Assembly (NCBI RefSeq): GCF_001477495.1
Contig: NZ_LDTF01000094.1
Span: 1-64,000 of the forward strand
Direction of reading: 5' to 3'
Origin: Sphingomonas yabuuchiae
GTDB lineage: Bacteria; Pseudomonadota; Alphaproteobacteria; Sphingomonadales; Sphingomonadaceae
Length of the DNA stretch: 64,000 bases
A program made the position numbers and the translations under genes. Within the stretch, counting starts at the first letter, position 1; every line of letters begins with the position of its first letter. The notes below the pieces were generated by a model. The model worked only from the letters and a program-made list of their open reading frames with translations, was not told where the DNA came from and ran no database searches. This document shows positions 25,474 through 35,025 of the stretch, in pieces.

Positions 25474-28208
25474 CGATCCGGAAACTCCGTCGCGGCGGCT
25501 GGCAGGATTTCACCATTCCCATGCCCTATCGGCGCGTCGGAGGAAAGCCGCCCCGCGACCCGCGCGACCGCTTCGTCGAGCGTCACGCGGGAAATCGCGA
25601 CACCGGGTGGAAAGGCGTCGAGCAGCCGCGACGGCATGGCGGCGGAGAGCAAAACGAACGCCCCGCGATCATCGGCACGCCGGATCAGTCGCCCGAACGC
25701 CTGCGCCAGCCGCGCGCGGACGATCCGGTCGTCATAGGCGCTGCCGCCGCCCGCCAATTTGCGCGCGGCGTGCAGCACGGTCGGCTTGGGCCAGGGCACG
25801 CCCTCCATCACCACCAGCCGCAGCGACGAGCCGGGCACATCCACCCCGTCGCGCAACGCATCGGTGCCGAGCAGCGAGGCGGACGGATCGTCGCGAAAGA
25901 TATCCACAAGTGTGCCCGTGTCGATCGGATCGACATGCTGCGCGTGCAGCGCCAGCCCCTCACGTGCCAGCCGGTCGGCGATGCGGCCATGCACGCCGCG
26001 CAACCGCCGGATTGCGGTGAACAGCCCCAGCGTCCCGCCCTTGGCCGCCGCGATCAGCCGCGCATAGGCGTTGGCGAGTTGTGGAATGTCACCGCGCTTC
26101 ACATCGGTCACGATCAAGACTTCCGCGCGCGTCGGATAATCGAACGGGCTCTCCGCGACGAAATGGGCGGGGCCGCGCGCCAAGTGCGGCGCGCCCGTCC
26201 GCGCCTCCGCCACGTCCCAGTCGCCCCCGGCGCGCAAGGTCGCCGAGGTAACGAGTGCACCATGGGCAGGCTTCAGCACGATCTCGGCGAAAGGGCGTGT
26301 CGGGTCGAGCCAGTGGCGATGCAGGCCGATATCATATTCCCGCCCCTCGACCCGATCGACTGCGAGCCAGTCGACGAAATCGGGATCGACCGGTCCGCCG
26401 ATCCGCGCGAGCAGCGACAGCCAAGCCGCCACCGTCTCCGCGCGCCACGCGATCGAGGCGATCGCCCCCTCGACCCGCGCGCGCGCCTGTCCGTCGAGCC
26501 AGTCGGGTGCTTCCTGCAACACCGCCTCCAGCCGCTGGCCCAGCGTCACGAGCGGGCGCAGCAGCGCATCGAGCGCATGGGCGGCGGGCCCGGCGGCTTC
26601 GATCAGCGCGGGCGAGGGATCGGCCAGTTCGGTCTCCAGGCCATAACCCGCATCACCCGGCTGTTCGGCACGGGCAAAGGCCAGGCCCCGCACCGCGGCC
26701 AGCAACGCCTCGATCGGGCCGAAGGGCTGGCCTTCCGCCAGCCGCCCCAGCCAGCCTTCGCTCGCCAGTGCGTGCGCCGCCTGCACTGCATCGCCGATCG
26801 CGCGGTTGCCGCCTTCGTCATAGCTGGCGACATCGGACAGTCGGGCGGCGAGGCCCCGGCGACGACCGCGCGATCCGGCTTCGGGGCCGAGTATCCAGCG
26901 GCGCAGCTCGATCGTCTCCGATCCGGTCAGCGCGGTGGCGAACATCGAATCCGCCGCGTCGAACAGATGATGCCCCTCGTCGAACACGTAACGGGTCGGC
27001 CGCGTCTGTGTCTCCCGACCGCGTGCGGCGTTGACCATGACCAGCGCATGATTGGCGATGACGATATCCGCCTGCACCGACGCGCGCGCCGCATGCTCGA
27101 TGAAGCATTTCCGGTAATGCGGGCAGCCCGCATAGACACATTCGCCCCGTCGATCGGTCAGCGCGGCCGATCCATTGCGGCGGAACAAGGTGGTCAGCCA
27201 GCCGGGCAGGTCGCCCCCGACCATGTCGCCATCGGCAGTATAGGCCGCCCAGCGCGCGACGAGTTGCGCCAACACCGCCGCGCGTCCGGCGAACCCGCCT
27301 TGCAGCGCATCCTCCAGATTGAGCAGGCAGAGATAATTCTCGCGACCCTTGCGAGTGACGACGCGTTCCTTTCGCAGCACGGCATCGGGGAAGATGCGCG
27401 CGGTCTCGCCGCTCAACTGGCGTTGCAGCGCCTTGGTATAGGTGGATATCCACACCGCGCCGCCCGCTCGCTCGGCCCAGAGGCTGGCGGGGGCGAGATA
27501 GCCGAGCGTCTTGCCGATGCCGGTCCCCGCCTCGGCTAGCACCATATTGGGCGTGTCGCGCACCGCGCGCGGGGCAAACGCGGCAGTGACGGCGGCGGCA
27601 TAGGCGCGCTGGCCCGGGCGTTCCTCGGCACCGTCGCCGGTCAGGCGTCGCAGTCGTTCTTCCGAATCCTGTGGCGGCAGGTCGATGGTGCGCGGGGCGG
27701 GGCGGGGGGCGTCCTCTTCCCATTCGGGCAGCGCGCTGAACAGCCAGCGCTCGTTCCGCTCGGGCCGGGTGAGGCGCGGGCCGATCAGCGGCGCCCAGGG
27801 CCAGCGGAGCCGGGCGAGGCTTTGTGCCGCGGTCCAGGCGCCTTCACGTTCGGGCCAGGCTCCGTCCGGCACGGCGATCAGCTTCTCGGTCGCCCGAAGC
27901 AGAAAGTCGGCTACGTCTGCATCGCCTTCCGGTGGCTCCATTCCACAGGCGCGGGCGAGTCCGTGAGGGGTCGGGACCGCGAACTGGGCCGGGCGCAGAA
28001 AGGCAAAGAGTTCGAGGATGTCGAGCCCGGACAGCTCGGCATAACCCAGGCGCTGGCCGATCAATGGCGCGTTGAGCAGGATGACGGGCGTTTCGGACGC
28101 CAGCCCGATCGCTTCGCCGCGTGAGACAGCACGGGTCTGTCCCCCGGTGGAAATCCACACACCGCTATGGCTGGCATGAAGGGCGGGGTGGGGGAGTTTT
28201 GTCACCAT
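25470..28208 (-). CDS. DinG-type ATP-dependent DNA helicase
   Basis: Superfamily 2 XPD/DinG-like helicase of 912 residues. Walker A is EAGTGIGKT near residue 230. The Fe-S cluster cysteines are visible as YLCLLN, then GECVYAGCPHYRKC. The Walker B box is FDEGHHLFD (DEGH instead of DEAH), and a C-terminal helicase half has ALRDGVDVPGSSLRLVVMEG and QAFGRLIRRADDRGAFVLL. A ~200-residue N-terminal extension precedes the helicase core. DinG unwinds R-loops, G4 and forked DNA. ATG 28208 was selected; no clear Shine-Dalgarno or SOS box is upstream. It is coupled to sixA downstream. Confidence 0.9.
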   Translation of the reverse strand: MVTKLPHPALHASHSGVWISTGGQTRAVSRGEAIGLASETPVILLNAPLIGQRLGYAELSGLDILELFAFLRPAQFAVPTPHGLARACGMEPPEGDADVADFLLRATEKLIAVPDGAWPEREGAWTAAQSLARLRWPWAPLIGPRLTRPERNERWLFSALPEWEEDAPRPAPRTIDLPPQDSEERLRRLTGDGAEERPGQRAYAAAVTAAFAPRAVRDTPNMVLAEAGTGIGKTLGYLAPASLWAERAGGAVWISTYTKALQRQLSGETARIFPDAVLRKERVVTRKGRENYLCLLNLEDALQGGFAGRAAVLAQLVARWAAYTADGDMVGGDLPGWLTTLFRRNGSAALTDRRGECVYAGCPHYRKCFIEHAARASVQADIVIANHALVMVNAARGRETQTRPTRYVFDEGHHLFDAADSMFATALTGSETIELRRWILGPEAGSRGRRRGLAARLSDVASYDEGGNRAIGDAVQAAHALASEGWLGRLAEGQPFGPIEALLAAVRGLAFARAEQPGDAGYGLETELADPSPALIEAAGPAAHALDALLRPLVTLGQRLEAVLQEAPDWLDGQARARVEGAIASIAWRAETVAAWLSLLARIGGPVDPDFVDWLAVDRVEGREYDIGLHRHWLDPTRPFAEIVLKPAHGALVTSATLRAGGDWDVAEARTGAPHLARGPAHFVAESPFDYPTRAEVLIVTDVKRGDIPQLANAYARLIAAAKGGTLGLFTAIRRLRGVHGRIADRLAREGLALHAQHVDPIDTGTLVDIFRDDPSASLLGTDALRDGVDVPGSSLRLVVMEGVPWPKPTVLHAARKLAGGGSAYDDRIVRARLAQAFGRLIRRADDRGAFVLLSAAMPSRLLDAFPPGVAISRVTLDEAVARVAGRLSSDAPIGHGNGEILPAAATEFPDR

Positions 28209-28289
28209 CGTGATTTGGGGGAGTGGGAACAGGTTGGCAACGGGGTTCGAGGAATTGAAGCGGCCCATTGAGCAAGTAACTCTCGGCGA

Positions 28290-28410
28290 TACCCTCCCCA
28301 AACCCCTCCCGCCTGCGGGAGGGGCTTACCGCGTGAGGCGCGCTTATCCTTTCAACTAGTCACTCCCCTCCCGCAAGCTGGAGGGGATGGGGGAGGGAAA
28401 GCCAATCAGG
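28290..28410. repeat. GC-rich palindromic repeat pair before lysS
   Basis: CCCTCCCGCCTGCGGGAGGG hairpin near 28305 and CCCCTCCCGCAAGCTGGAGG near 28367, with ends reading CCCTCCCCAAACCCC and GGGATGGGGGAGGG. Same family as the repeat before rho. Confidence 0.65.
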
Positions 28411-28421
28411 GTCATCCCTCC

Positions 28422-28437
28422 TGTTCCACGTGGAACA
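28422..28437. other. parS: parS site 1
   Basis: TGTTCCACGTGGAACA is a perfect 16-bp palindrome matching the ParB-binding consensus TGTTNCACGTGNAACA. It lies 100 bp before lysS and about 8.8 kb from the putative origin. Confidence 0.92.
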
Positions 28438-28536
28438 AGTTCGTTCTGTGGATAACTCTGTGCATGAACCGGGAGCAATTGGTGGAAATCGCAAAATACA
28501 TTGTGCATCCCGCCCCGGCTTGCCAGAGGCAAATCC

Positions 28537-30111
28537 ATGACAGACGAACTTCGCTCTACCGCTCTCGAGTCCAAGGCCTGGCCCTATGAGGAAGCTCGCA
28601 AGCTCCTCAAACGCTATCCCGATGGCAAGCCGGGCGGTGCACCGATCCTGTTCGAGACGGGCTATGGTCCGTCGGGCCTGCCGCATATCGGTACGTTCAA
28701 CGAAGTGCTGCGCACCACCATGGTCCGCAACGCCTTCCACGCCCTGTCGGATCAGAAGACCCGGCTGATCGCCTTTTCGGACGATATGGACGGTCTGCGC
28801 AAGGTGCCGGACAATGTGCCGAACCAGGAGATGCTGCGCGTGCATCTCGGCAAGCCGCTGACCCAGGTGCCCGACCCGTTCGAAAAGTTCGACAGCTTCG
28901 CCGCGCACAACAACGCGTTGCTGCGTCAATTCCTCGACCGCTATGGCTTCGATTACGAGTTCGCCTCGTCGACGGAGTATTACACGTCCGGCCGGTTCGA
29001 CGATGCGCTGCGGCTGGTGCTCAAGCGCTTTCAGGGCATCCAGGACGTGATGCTGCCGACGCTGCGCGCCGAGCGCCGCGCCACCTATTCGCCCGTCCTG
29101 CCGATCAGCCCCAAGTCGGGCATCGTGTTGCAGGTGCCGGTCGAGGTGGTCGACGCCGAAGCCGGGCTGATCGCTTTCGAGGATGAGGGCGAGCGGATCG
29201 TCCAGTCGGCGCTGGGCGGCCTGTCCAAGCTGCAATGGAAGGTCGACTGGGCGATGCGCTGGGTCGCGCTGGGCGTGGATTACGAGATGGCGGGCAAGGA
29301 CCTGATCGACTCGGTCACCCAGTCGTCCAAGATCGCGCGCGTGCTCGGCGGTCGTCCGCCGGAGGGCTTCAACTATGAGATGTTCCTCGACGAGCATGGC
29401 GAGAAAATCTCCAAGTCCAAGGGCAACGGCCTCAGCCTCGACCAGTGGCTGACCTATGGGCCCGAGGAGAGCCTGGCCTTCTTCGCCTATCGCGAGCCGA
29501 AAAAGGCCAAGCAGCTGCACATGGGCGTCATCCCGCGTGCGGTGGACGAATATTGGCAGTTCCGCGTGAACTACCCTAACCAGTCGCTCAAGGAGCAGCT
29601 GGGCAATCCGGTGCACCATATCCATGACGGCAAGCTGCCCGAAGGCGAGCTGCCGGTGACGTTCGGTCTGCTGCTCAATCTCGTGGGCGTGATGGGTGAG
29701 GCGACCAAGGAGCAGGTCTGGGGCTATCTCGCCAATTATGTGCCGGAAGCGTCGGCGGAGAAGTATCCCGAGCTCGACCGGCTGATCGACCATGCGCTGG
29801 CCTATGCCCGCGACTTTGTCGCGCCGACGCTTCAGCGTCGCGCGCCCGAGCCGCATGAGGCCGAGGCGCTGCGCCAGCTGGATGCGCAGCTCGCGGCGCT
29901 GCCCGAGGGGGCAACAGCCGAGGACATTCAGAACATCGTCTATGAGATCGGCAAGACCGACGCCTTCCCGTCGCTGCGCGACTGGTTCAAGGCGCTGTAC
30001 GAGACACTGCTGGGATCAGTGCAAGGGCCGCGCATGGGCAGCTTCATCGCGCTTTACGGTGTGGATAATAGCCGCAAATTGATCGCCGAGGCGCTGGCCA
30101 AGGCGGCGTAA
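28537..30111 (+). CDS. lysS: Lysyl-tRNA synthetase, class I
   Basis: Class I LysRS of 524 residues, charging tRNA-Lys. GPSGLPHIGTFNEV holds the HIGH-type motif and GEKISKSKGNGLS the KMSKS motif; IAFSDDMDGLRKVPDNVP and SPKSGIVLQVPVEV are class I LysRS-specific. Alphaproteobacteria commonly use this archaeal-type enzyme in place of class II LysS. ATG 28537 has GAGG about 8 bases upstream. It is monocistronic; parS site 1 lies in its upstream region. Confidence 0.96.
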   Translation: MTDELRSTALESKAWPYEEARKLLKRYPDGKPGGAPILFETGYGPSGLPHIGTFNEVLRTTMVRNAFHALSDQKTRLIAFSDDMDGLRKVPDNVPNQEMLRVHLGKPLTQVPDPFEKFDSFAAHNNALLRQFLDRYGFDYEFASSTEYYTSGRFDDALRLVLKRFQGIQDVMLPTLRAERRATYSPVLPISPKSGIVLQVPVEVVDAEAGLIAFEDEGERIVQSALGGLSKLQWKVDWAMRWVALGVDYEMAGKDLIDSVTQSSKIARVLGGRPPEGFNYEMFLDEHGEKISKSKGNGLSLDQWLTYGPEESLAFFAYREPKKAKQLHMGVIPRAVDEYWQFRVNYPNQSLKEQLGNPVHHIHDGKLPEGELPVTFGLLLNLVGVMGEATKEQVWGYLANYVPEASAEKYPELDRLIDHALAYARDFVAPTLQRRAPEPHEAEALRQLDAQLAALPEGATAEDIQNIVYEIGKTDAFPSLRDWFKALYETLLGSVQGPRMGSFIALYGVDNSRKLIAEALAKAA

Positions 30112-30116
30112 GGATA

Positions 30117-30212
30117 CACCCTCACCCTTCCGGCGCTTCGCGCCTCCCTCCCTCTCCCAATGGGAGAGGGAAGGGGCCCGCCCGCAGCGCGGGTGGGAAG
30201 GGTGAGGGTGGC
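30117..30212. repeat. Palindromic repeat between lysS and the DLH gene
   Basis: Ends CACCCTCACCCTTCC and GGAAGGGTGAGGGTG are inverted. Inner hairpins are GGCGCTTCGCGCC, CCCTCTCCCAATGGGAGAGG and CCCGCAGCGCGGG. It lies between convergent genes and is probably a dispersed element that also separates their transcripts. Confidence 0.75.
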
Positions 30213-30218
30213 TCCTGT

Positions 30219-30920
30219 TTAGCGGAGATGCTCCGCGAAGAACGCCATGGTGCGTTCGTCCGCCAGCTTGGCGGACTCATCCGATCGACGCTCACCAAAT
30301 TCGGTCGCGAAGCCGTGATCCTCACCGGCATAATCATAGAGCGTGACCTTGGGGTGGTCGTCCAGCCCCTCATGCATCCGCTTCTGCGCGTCCTTGTCGA
30401 CGAAGTGATCCTCCTGCGGGATATGGAGCAGGACCGGCTTGGCGATGGCGTTCTTCTCGCCCAGCAGGCTGTCGATGCCGACGCCATAATAGCCGACGCT
30501 GGCATCCACATCGGTGCGCGCCGCGGTCATGAAGGCCAGTCGCCCGCCCAGGCAATAGCCGACGACGCCGACCTTGAAGTCCGCGCCATGCTCGTCGCGG
30601 ATCGCCTTGATCGTCGCTTCGATATCGCGAATGCCGCCGTCCTGGTCGAACCGGCCCATCAGGTCGAGCGCCTGCTGCATCTCGTTGGGGATATCGGGAT
30701 CCAGCTCGATGCCGGGGGCGATCTTGTGGAAAAGATCGGGGGCGACGGCCAGATAGCCCGCCTCGGCCAGCGTGTCGCACTTGCGGCGGATACCGGCATT
30801 CACGCCGAAGATTTCCTGGATGACGATGATCGCGGCGGTGGGCCGACCCTCCGGCTCGGCATAATAGGCGTTGAACTGGCCTTCGCCGTGGGTGGCGGCG
30901 ATGGTCTTGGTGGCAGTCAT
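30219..30920 (-). CDS. Dienelactone hydrolase family protein
   Basis: Alpha/beta hydrolase of 233 residues. The nucleophile is a cysteine in VGVVGYCLGGRLAF, as in carboxymethylenebutenolidase; acid and base fall in HIPQEDHFVD and AGEDHGFATEF. PTAAIIVIQEIFGVNAGIRR is the family N-terminal motif. There is no signal peptide. ATG 30920 has GGAG 6 bases upstream. It may hydrolyse dienelactone or other esters; no aromatic degradation genes are adjacent, so the substrate is open. It is divergent from the small DUF6489 gene. Confidence 0.88.
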   Translation of the reverse strand: MTATKTIAATHGEGQFNAYYAEPEGRPTAAIIVIQEIFGVNAGIRRKCDTLAEAGYLAVAPDLFHKIAPGIELDPDIPNEMQQALDLMGRFDQDGGIRDIEATIKAIRDEHGADFKVGVVGYCLGGRLAFMTAARTDVDASVGYYGVGIDSLLGEKNAIAKPVLLHIPQEDHFVDKDAQKRMHEGLDDHPKVTLYDYAGEDHGFATEFGERRSDESAKLADERTMAFFAEHLR

Positions 30921-30990
30921 GCGGGTCTCCTGTGGTCGTCGCGACGATAACGCCTTATGCCGTCCTTGGTCGCGTGATGGAGGATGGCGC

Positions 30991-31215
30991 ATGAAAGTGA
31001 ATGTGGAAATCGACTGCACGCCCGAGGAAGCGCGCCGCGCCATGGGCCTGCCCGACCTGACGCCGATCCATGAACGTTATGTCCAGATGATGCTCGACAC
31101 GATGCAGTCCGGCGTGAAGCCCGAGATGATCGAGGCGATGATGCGCAACTGGGCGCCGATGGGCGAGGCGAGCATGACCATGTGGCGCCGGATGTTCGAG
31201 GGGCAGAAGGGCTGA
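30991..31215 (+). CDS. DUF6489 family small protein
   Basis: Protein of 74 residues beginning MKVNVEIDCTPEEARRAMGLPDL, with a C-terminal helix rich in methionine (MMLDTMQSGVKPEMIEAMMR, then MTMWRRMFEGQKG). It matches a small family conserved in sphingomonads (DUF6489). GGAGG lies 7 bases upstream. It precedes mnmE by 8 bases and is probably co-transcribed with it. It is likely cytoplasmic, of unknown function; the Met-rich amphipathic helix suggests protein-protein or membrane-surface contact. Confidence 0.75.
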   Translation: MKVNVEIDCTPEEARRAMGLPDLTPIHERYVQMMLDTMQSGVKPEMIEAMMRNWAPMGEASMTMWRRMFEGQKG

Positions 31216-31223
31216 CCCTGAGC

Positions 31224-32510
31224 ATGACCGACACGATCTTCGCCGTCTCCAGCGGACAGCCGCCCGCCGCCATCGCGGTGATCCGCGTGAGCGGCCCGGC
31301 GGCCTTTGCAGCGGCCGAACGGCTGGGCGGGCGGCTGCCCGAGGCCCGTCGGGCGAGCCTGCGAACATTAAAGGACGGGAAGGGTGCGGTGCTGGATTCG
31401 GCGCTGCTGCTGTGCTTCCCCGGTCCGGCGACCGCAACCGGCGAGGATCTGGTCGAACTGCATTGCCATGGTGGTCGTGCGGTGGTCGCGGCGGTCGAGC
31501 GGGCCTTGGCAGAACAGCCGGGCGTTCGCCGTGCCGAGCCGGGCGAATTCACCCGTCGCGCTTTGCTGAACGGCCGGATCGATCTGGCCGAGGCGGAAGG
31601 GCTGGCCGATCTGCTGGAAGCACAGACCGAACGCCAGCGCCGCGCCGCGATCGGTGCGGTCGAAGGGCGGGTGAGCCAGGCGGTGCGCGGCTGGATGGAT
31701 CGGCTGGCGATGCTGTCGGCGATGATCGAGGCGATGCTCGATTTCGCCGAAGAGGATGACGTGCCGCTCGACCAGGCGGCGGTGGCGCGGGTCAGAAGCG
31801 AGATGCACGAGTTGGCCATCGCCATGCTGGACGTGGTCGAGCGGCCGCCGGTCGATCGGCTTCACGATGGCATCCGCGTGGTGCTGGCCGGGCCACCCAA
31901 TAGCGGCAAGTCGACGCTTCTCAATCTGCTGGTCGAGCGCGAGGCGGCCATCGTGTCACCGATCGCGGGCACGACCCGCGACCGGATCGAGGCAAGCGTA
32001 TTACGGGGCGGGGTGGCCTATGTGCTGACCGACACGGCTGGTCTGGCCGAGGATACCGATGACGTGATCGAGGCGATCGGTGTCACCCGCGCGCAGGAGG
32101 CGATCCTTCAGGCGGACATTCTCTTGTGGATGGCCGACACGCCTCCGCCGCGTGGCGATGCGATCTGGCTCCATTCGCGCGCCGATCTGCCGGGGCGGGA
32201 GAGACTGCCAGAAGGGCGACGGCTGGCCGTACGGCGTGATGACGGGGCTAGCGTCGCCGATGTGTGGGACGTGATTGCGGACACCGCTAAGGGACTGTTG
32301 CCACGCGAAGATGCGATCGGTTTTAAACGGCATCAGCAGGACCGGTGTCGCCGTGCCGCCAATGCGCTGATTGTGGCGCCAGGCGATGACATCCTTTTGG
32401 TGGCGGAGGAATTGCGGGTGGCGCGACAGGCTCTGGCGGAAGTGCTGGGCGTTAGTGCTACCGAGGCGATGCTCGACGCGCTGTTCGGACGCTTTTGCCT
32501 CGGCAAGTGA
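31224..32510 (+). CDS. mnmE: tRNA modification GTPase MnmE
   Basis: With MnmG it adds the cmnm5 group to U34 of certain tRNAs; 428 residues. The N-terminal folate-binding domain (1-118, TIFAVSSGQPPAAIAVIRVS) is followed by a helical domain and the inserted G domain with GPPNSGKSTLLN, AGTTRDRIEA and DTAGLAEDTDDVIE. The C-terminus FCLGK carries the catalytic cysteine. The G4 motif reads HSRADLPG instead of NKxD. ATG 31224 starts TDTIFAVSSGQ. It is followed by parS site 2 and then mnmG. Confidence 0.95.
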   Translation: MTDTIFAVSSGQPPAAIAVIRVSGPAAFAAAERLGGRLPEARRASLRTLKDGKGAVLDSALLLCFPGPATATGEDLVELHCHGGRAVVAAVERALAEQPGVRRAEPGEFTRRALLNGRIDLAEAEGLADLLEAQTERQRRAAIGAVEGRVSQAVRGWMDRLAMLSAMIEAMLDFAEEDDVPLDQAAVARVRSEMHELAIAMLDVVERPPVDRLHDGIRVVLAGPPNSGKSTLLNLLVEREAAIVSPIAGTTRDRIEASVLRGGVAYVLTDTAGLAEDTDDVIEAIGVTRAQEAILQADILLWMADTPPPRGDAIWLHSRADLPGRERLPEGRRLAVRRDDGASVADVWDVIADTAKGLLPREDAIGFKRHQQDRCRRAANALIVAPGDDILLVAEELRVARQALAEVLGVSATEAMLDALFGRFCLGK

Positions 32511-32511
32511 T

Positions 32512-32527
32512 TGTTCCACGTGGAACG
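32512..32527. other. parS: parS site 2
   Basis: TGTTCCACGTGGAACG matches 15 of 16 palindrome positions of site 1. It begins 1 base after the mnmE stop and lies 51 bases before the mnmG ATG. Confidence 0.9.
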
Positions 32528-32578
32528 TTACATACGGATCGCTTTGACGCTGACCGGTCCTTCCGGTAGGGCGGGGGC

Positions 32579-34414
32579 ATGTTTGATGTCGTAGTGATCG
32601 GTGGTGGTCACGCGGGAACCGAGGCCGCTGCAGCGGCTGCGCGCCGGGGTGCGCGGACGGCCCTTTTGTCCTTCGATCGTCATGGCCTGGGCGCCATGTC
32701 CTGCAATCCCGCCATCGGCGGGTTGGGGAAGGGCCATATTGTGCGCGAGGTCGACGCCTTTGACGGCCTGATCGGCCGCGCGGCGGACCAGGGCGCGATC
32801 CATTATCGGATGCTCAACCGCAGCAAGGGTACGGCCGTTCAGGGACCGCGCGTGCAGGCCGACCGGCGGCGCTATGCCGGGGCGATCCAAGCGATGCTGA
32901 CGGCACAACCGAACCTGACCGTTGTCGAGGGCGAGGCTGAGGCGCTCGTTCTCGATGGCGAGCGCGTGGCGGGTGTGCAACTGGGCGACGGGACGATCCT
33001 GTCGGCGCGCGCGGTGGTGCTGGCGACCGGGACGTTCCTGGGCGGACGGCTGTTCCGCGGCGACGAACGGCATCTGGGCGGTCGTATCGGCGAGCGGGCG
33101 GCGACCCGTATGGCCGAGCAACTGCGTGCGCTGGGATTGCCGATGGCGCGGATGAAGACCGGCACGCCGCCGCGTCTCGACGGCCGCACCATCGACTGGG
33201 CCAAGTTGGACGAGCAGCCTTCGGACATCGATCCCTGGACCATGTCGCCGATGACGGCGGCCCGGCCACTGCCGCAGATCGCCTGTGCGATCACCCGGAC
33301 GACAGAGCAGACGCACGCGATCATCGCGGCAGCCTTTCACCGCTCGCCGTTGTTCACCGGCGCGATCGAGGCGAATGGCCCGCGCTATTGCCCGTCGATC
33401 GAGGACAAGATCAAACGCTTCGCCGATCGCGACAGCCATCAGATCTTCCTGGAGCCGGAAGGGCTCGACGATCCTTTGGTCTATCCCAACGGCCTGTCGA
33501 CCTCGCTTCCGACCGATGTGCAAGAAGCGATGATCGCCTCCATGCCGGGGTTGGAGCGCGCGGTCATCACGCTGCCCGGTTATGCGGTGGAATATGATCA
33601 TATCGATCCGCGCGCGCTCGATGCCCGGCTGGCGCTGGGCGCGCTGGCGGGGGTGTTCTGCGCCGGGCAGATCAACGGCACGACCGGCTATGAGGAAGCG
33701 GCGGGGCAGGGGCTGATCGCCGGGCTCAACGCGGCGGCCCATGCCTGTGATCTGTCGCCGGTGATCCTGGACCGCGCGTCGAGCTATCTCGGCGTGATGA
33801 TCGACGATCTGGTGTTGCAGGGCGTGACCGAGCCCTATCGCATGCTGACCGCACGCGCCGAGTACCGCCTGTCACTACGTGCGGATAATGCCGAGACGCG
33901 GTTGGGGGATATCGCCGAGGCTGCAGAGTGTCTGTCGGACGAGCGACTGGCGCACCGGCGGCGGAGGCAGGAGCAGCAGGCAACCTTGCGCGAGCGACTG
34001 TCCGTGGTGCGCACCGCCTCCGATCTCGCGCGGAGCGGTGCGACGATTGCGCAGGATGGTGCACGGCGAACGGCCTATGAATGGTTGCGCTTTGATGGCG
34101 TAACCCTCGCCCATGTCGCGCCCGATGCGGCCCAAGGCTGCGATCCGGCGGTGGTGGCCGAAACACTGGAAGACGCCCGTTATGCGCCTTATGTCGAGCG
34201 GCAGGCCGAGGAGGTCGCCCGCCTGCGAGCCGATGAGCAAATCCTGTTGGCGCCCGCGCTCGACTATGCCGCGATCCCCGGCCTGTCGCAGGAGATGATC
34301 GATCGGCTTAGCCTCGCGCGCCCCGCCACGCTGGCGGCGGCATCGCGGATTCGCGGCATCACGCCCGCTGCCCTGTCGGCAGTGCTTCTTTACGCTCGAA
34401 AGGTCGCCGCATGA
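32579..34414 (+). CDS. mnmG: tRNA modification enzyme MnmG (GidA)
   Basis: FAD- and NADH-dependent partner of MnmE, 611 residues. [20 protein letters not shown] is the FAD dinucleotide motif; [14 protein letters not shown] and [20 protein letters not shown] are MnmG signatures, with the catalytic cysteine in [25 protein letters not shown] lies in the C-terminal half. ATG 32579 has GGGCGGGGGC directly upstream. It overlaps rsmG by 4 bases. Confidence 0.97.
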   Translation: MFDVVVIGGGHAGTEAAAAAARRGARTALLSFDRHGLGAMSCNPAIGGLGKGHIVREVDAFDGLIGRAADQGAIHYRMLNRSKGTAVQGPRVQADRRRYAGAIQAMLTAQPNLTVVEGEAEALVLDGERVAGVQLGDGTILSARAVVLATGTFLGGRLFRGDERHLGGRIGERAATRMAEQLRALGLPMARMKTGTPPRLDGRTIDWAKLDEQPSDIDPWTMSPMTAARPLPQIACAITRTTEQTHAIIAAAFHRSPLFTGAIEANGPRYCPSIEDKIKRFADRDSHQIFLEPEGLDDPLVYPNGLSTSLPTDVQEAMIASMPGLERAVITLPGYAVEYDHIDPRALDARLALGALAGVFCAGQINGTTGYEEAAGQGLIAGLNAAAHACDLSPVILDRASSYLGVMIDDLVLQGVTEPYRMLTARAEYRLSLRADNAETRLGDIAEAAECLSDERLAHRRRRQEQQATLRERLSVVRTASDLARSGATIAQDGARRTAYEWLRFDGVTLAHVAPDAAQGCDPAVVAETLEDARYAPYVERQAEEVARLRADEQILLAPALDYAAIPGLSQEMIDRLSLARPATLAAASRIRGITPAALSAVLLYARKVAA

Positions 34415-35025
34415 ACGAGGATCAGGCCCGCGACTGGGCGGTGCAGCATTTCGGCGAGGACGCGGCGTCACGGATCGACTGGTTCCTCGATCGTGTGGTG
34501 GTGGAAAACGATCAGCAGAACCTCATCTCACCTTCCACCATCGGCACGATCTGGAGCCGCCACGCGGTCGACTCGGCGCAGCTGATACCTCTTGCCGACC
34601 GGACCGAGGGCCAGTGGATCGATATCGGCACGGGCGGTGGCTTTCCCGGCATGATCGTCGCCATCGCCTGGCCCGGCCGGGTCGCGCTGGTCGAGCCGCG
34701 CAAGAAGCGGGCAGAGTTCCTGGAAGAATGTGTTGACGGGCTGGGAATGGGGGACCGGGTGACGGTCCATGCATCGAAGATCGAGGCGGTACCGCTCCGC
34801 GCCGACATTATTTCTGCTCGCGCGGTGGCGACAGTCGAAAATCTTTTGCGCGCGGCGGCGCACTGCGGCAAACAGGAAACGCGGTGGCTGCTCCCGCGCG
34901 GCCGCCTGGACGAGCGCGAAATCAAGACCCTCAAGCGGCAATGGCGCTTCGTGTTTCACGTGGAACATAGCATCACCTCGGCGGAATCGTCGATCGTGAT
35001 CCTCGACCGAGTAGAGGCCCGATGA
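34411..35025 (+). CDS. rsmG: 16S rRNA m7G527 methyltransferase RsmG (GidB)
   Basis: Methyltransferase of 204 residues acting on G527 of 16S rRNA; loss gives low-level streptomycin resistance in other bacteria. The SAM motif is [18 protein letters not shown] and the later [18 protein letters not shown] is conserved. It overlaps mnmG by 4 bases (ATGA) and parA by 4. A complete parS site is embedded in its codons for FHVEHS near residue 183, so this stretch is under dual constraint. Confidence 0.95.
   Translation: MNEDQARDWAVQHFGEDAASRIDWFLDRVVVENDQQNLISPSTIGTIWSRHAVDSAQLIPLADRTEGQWIDIGTGGGFPGMIVAIAWPGRVALVEPRKKRAEFLEECVDGLGMGDRVTVHASKIEAVPLRADIISARAVATVENLLRAAAHCGKQETRWLLPRGRLDEREIKTLKRQWRFVFHVEHSITSAESSIVILDRVEAR
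34952..34967. other. parS: parS site 3, inside rsmG
   Basis: TGTTTCACGTGGAACA matches the TGTTNCACGTGNAACA consensus. It is within the rsmG reading frame, 55 bp before the parA start, close to the operon it probably serves. Confidence 0.9.

Noticed and set aside
28180..28300. SOS box upstream of the DinG-type helicase
   Set aside because: Only GAAC-N7-CAAC is present near 28227; it fails the second half-site.
32512..32527. Palindrome after mnmE as a transcription terminator
   Set aside because: The sequence matches the ParB consensus and has no T-run; parS is the better explanation.
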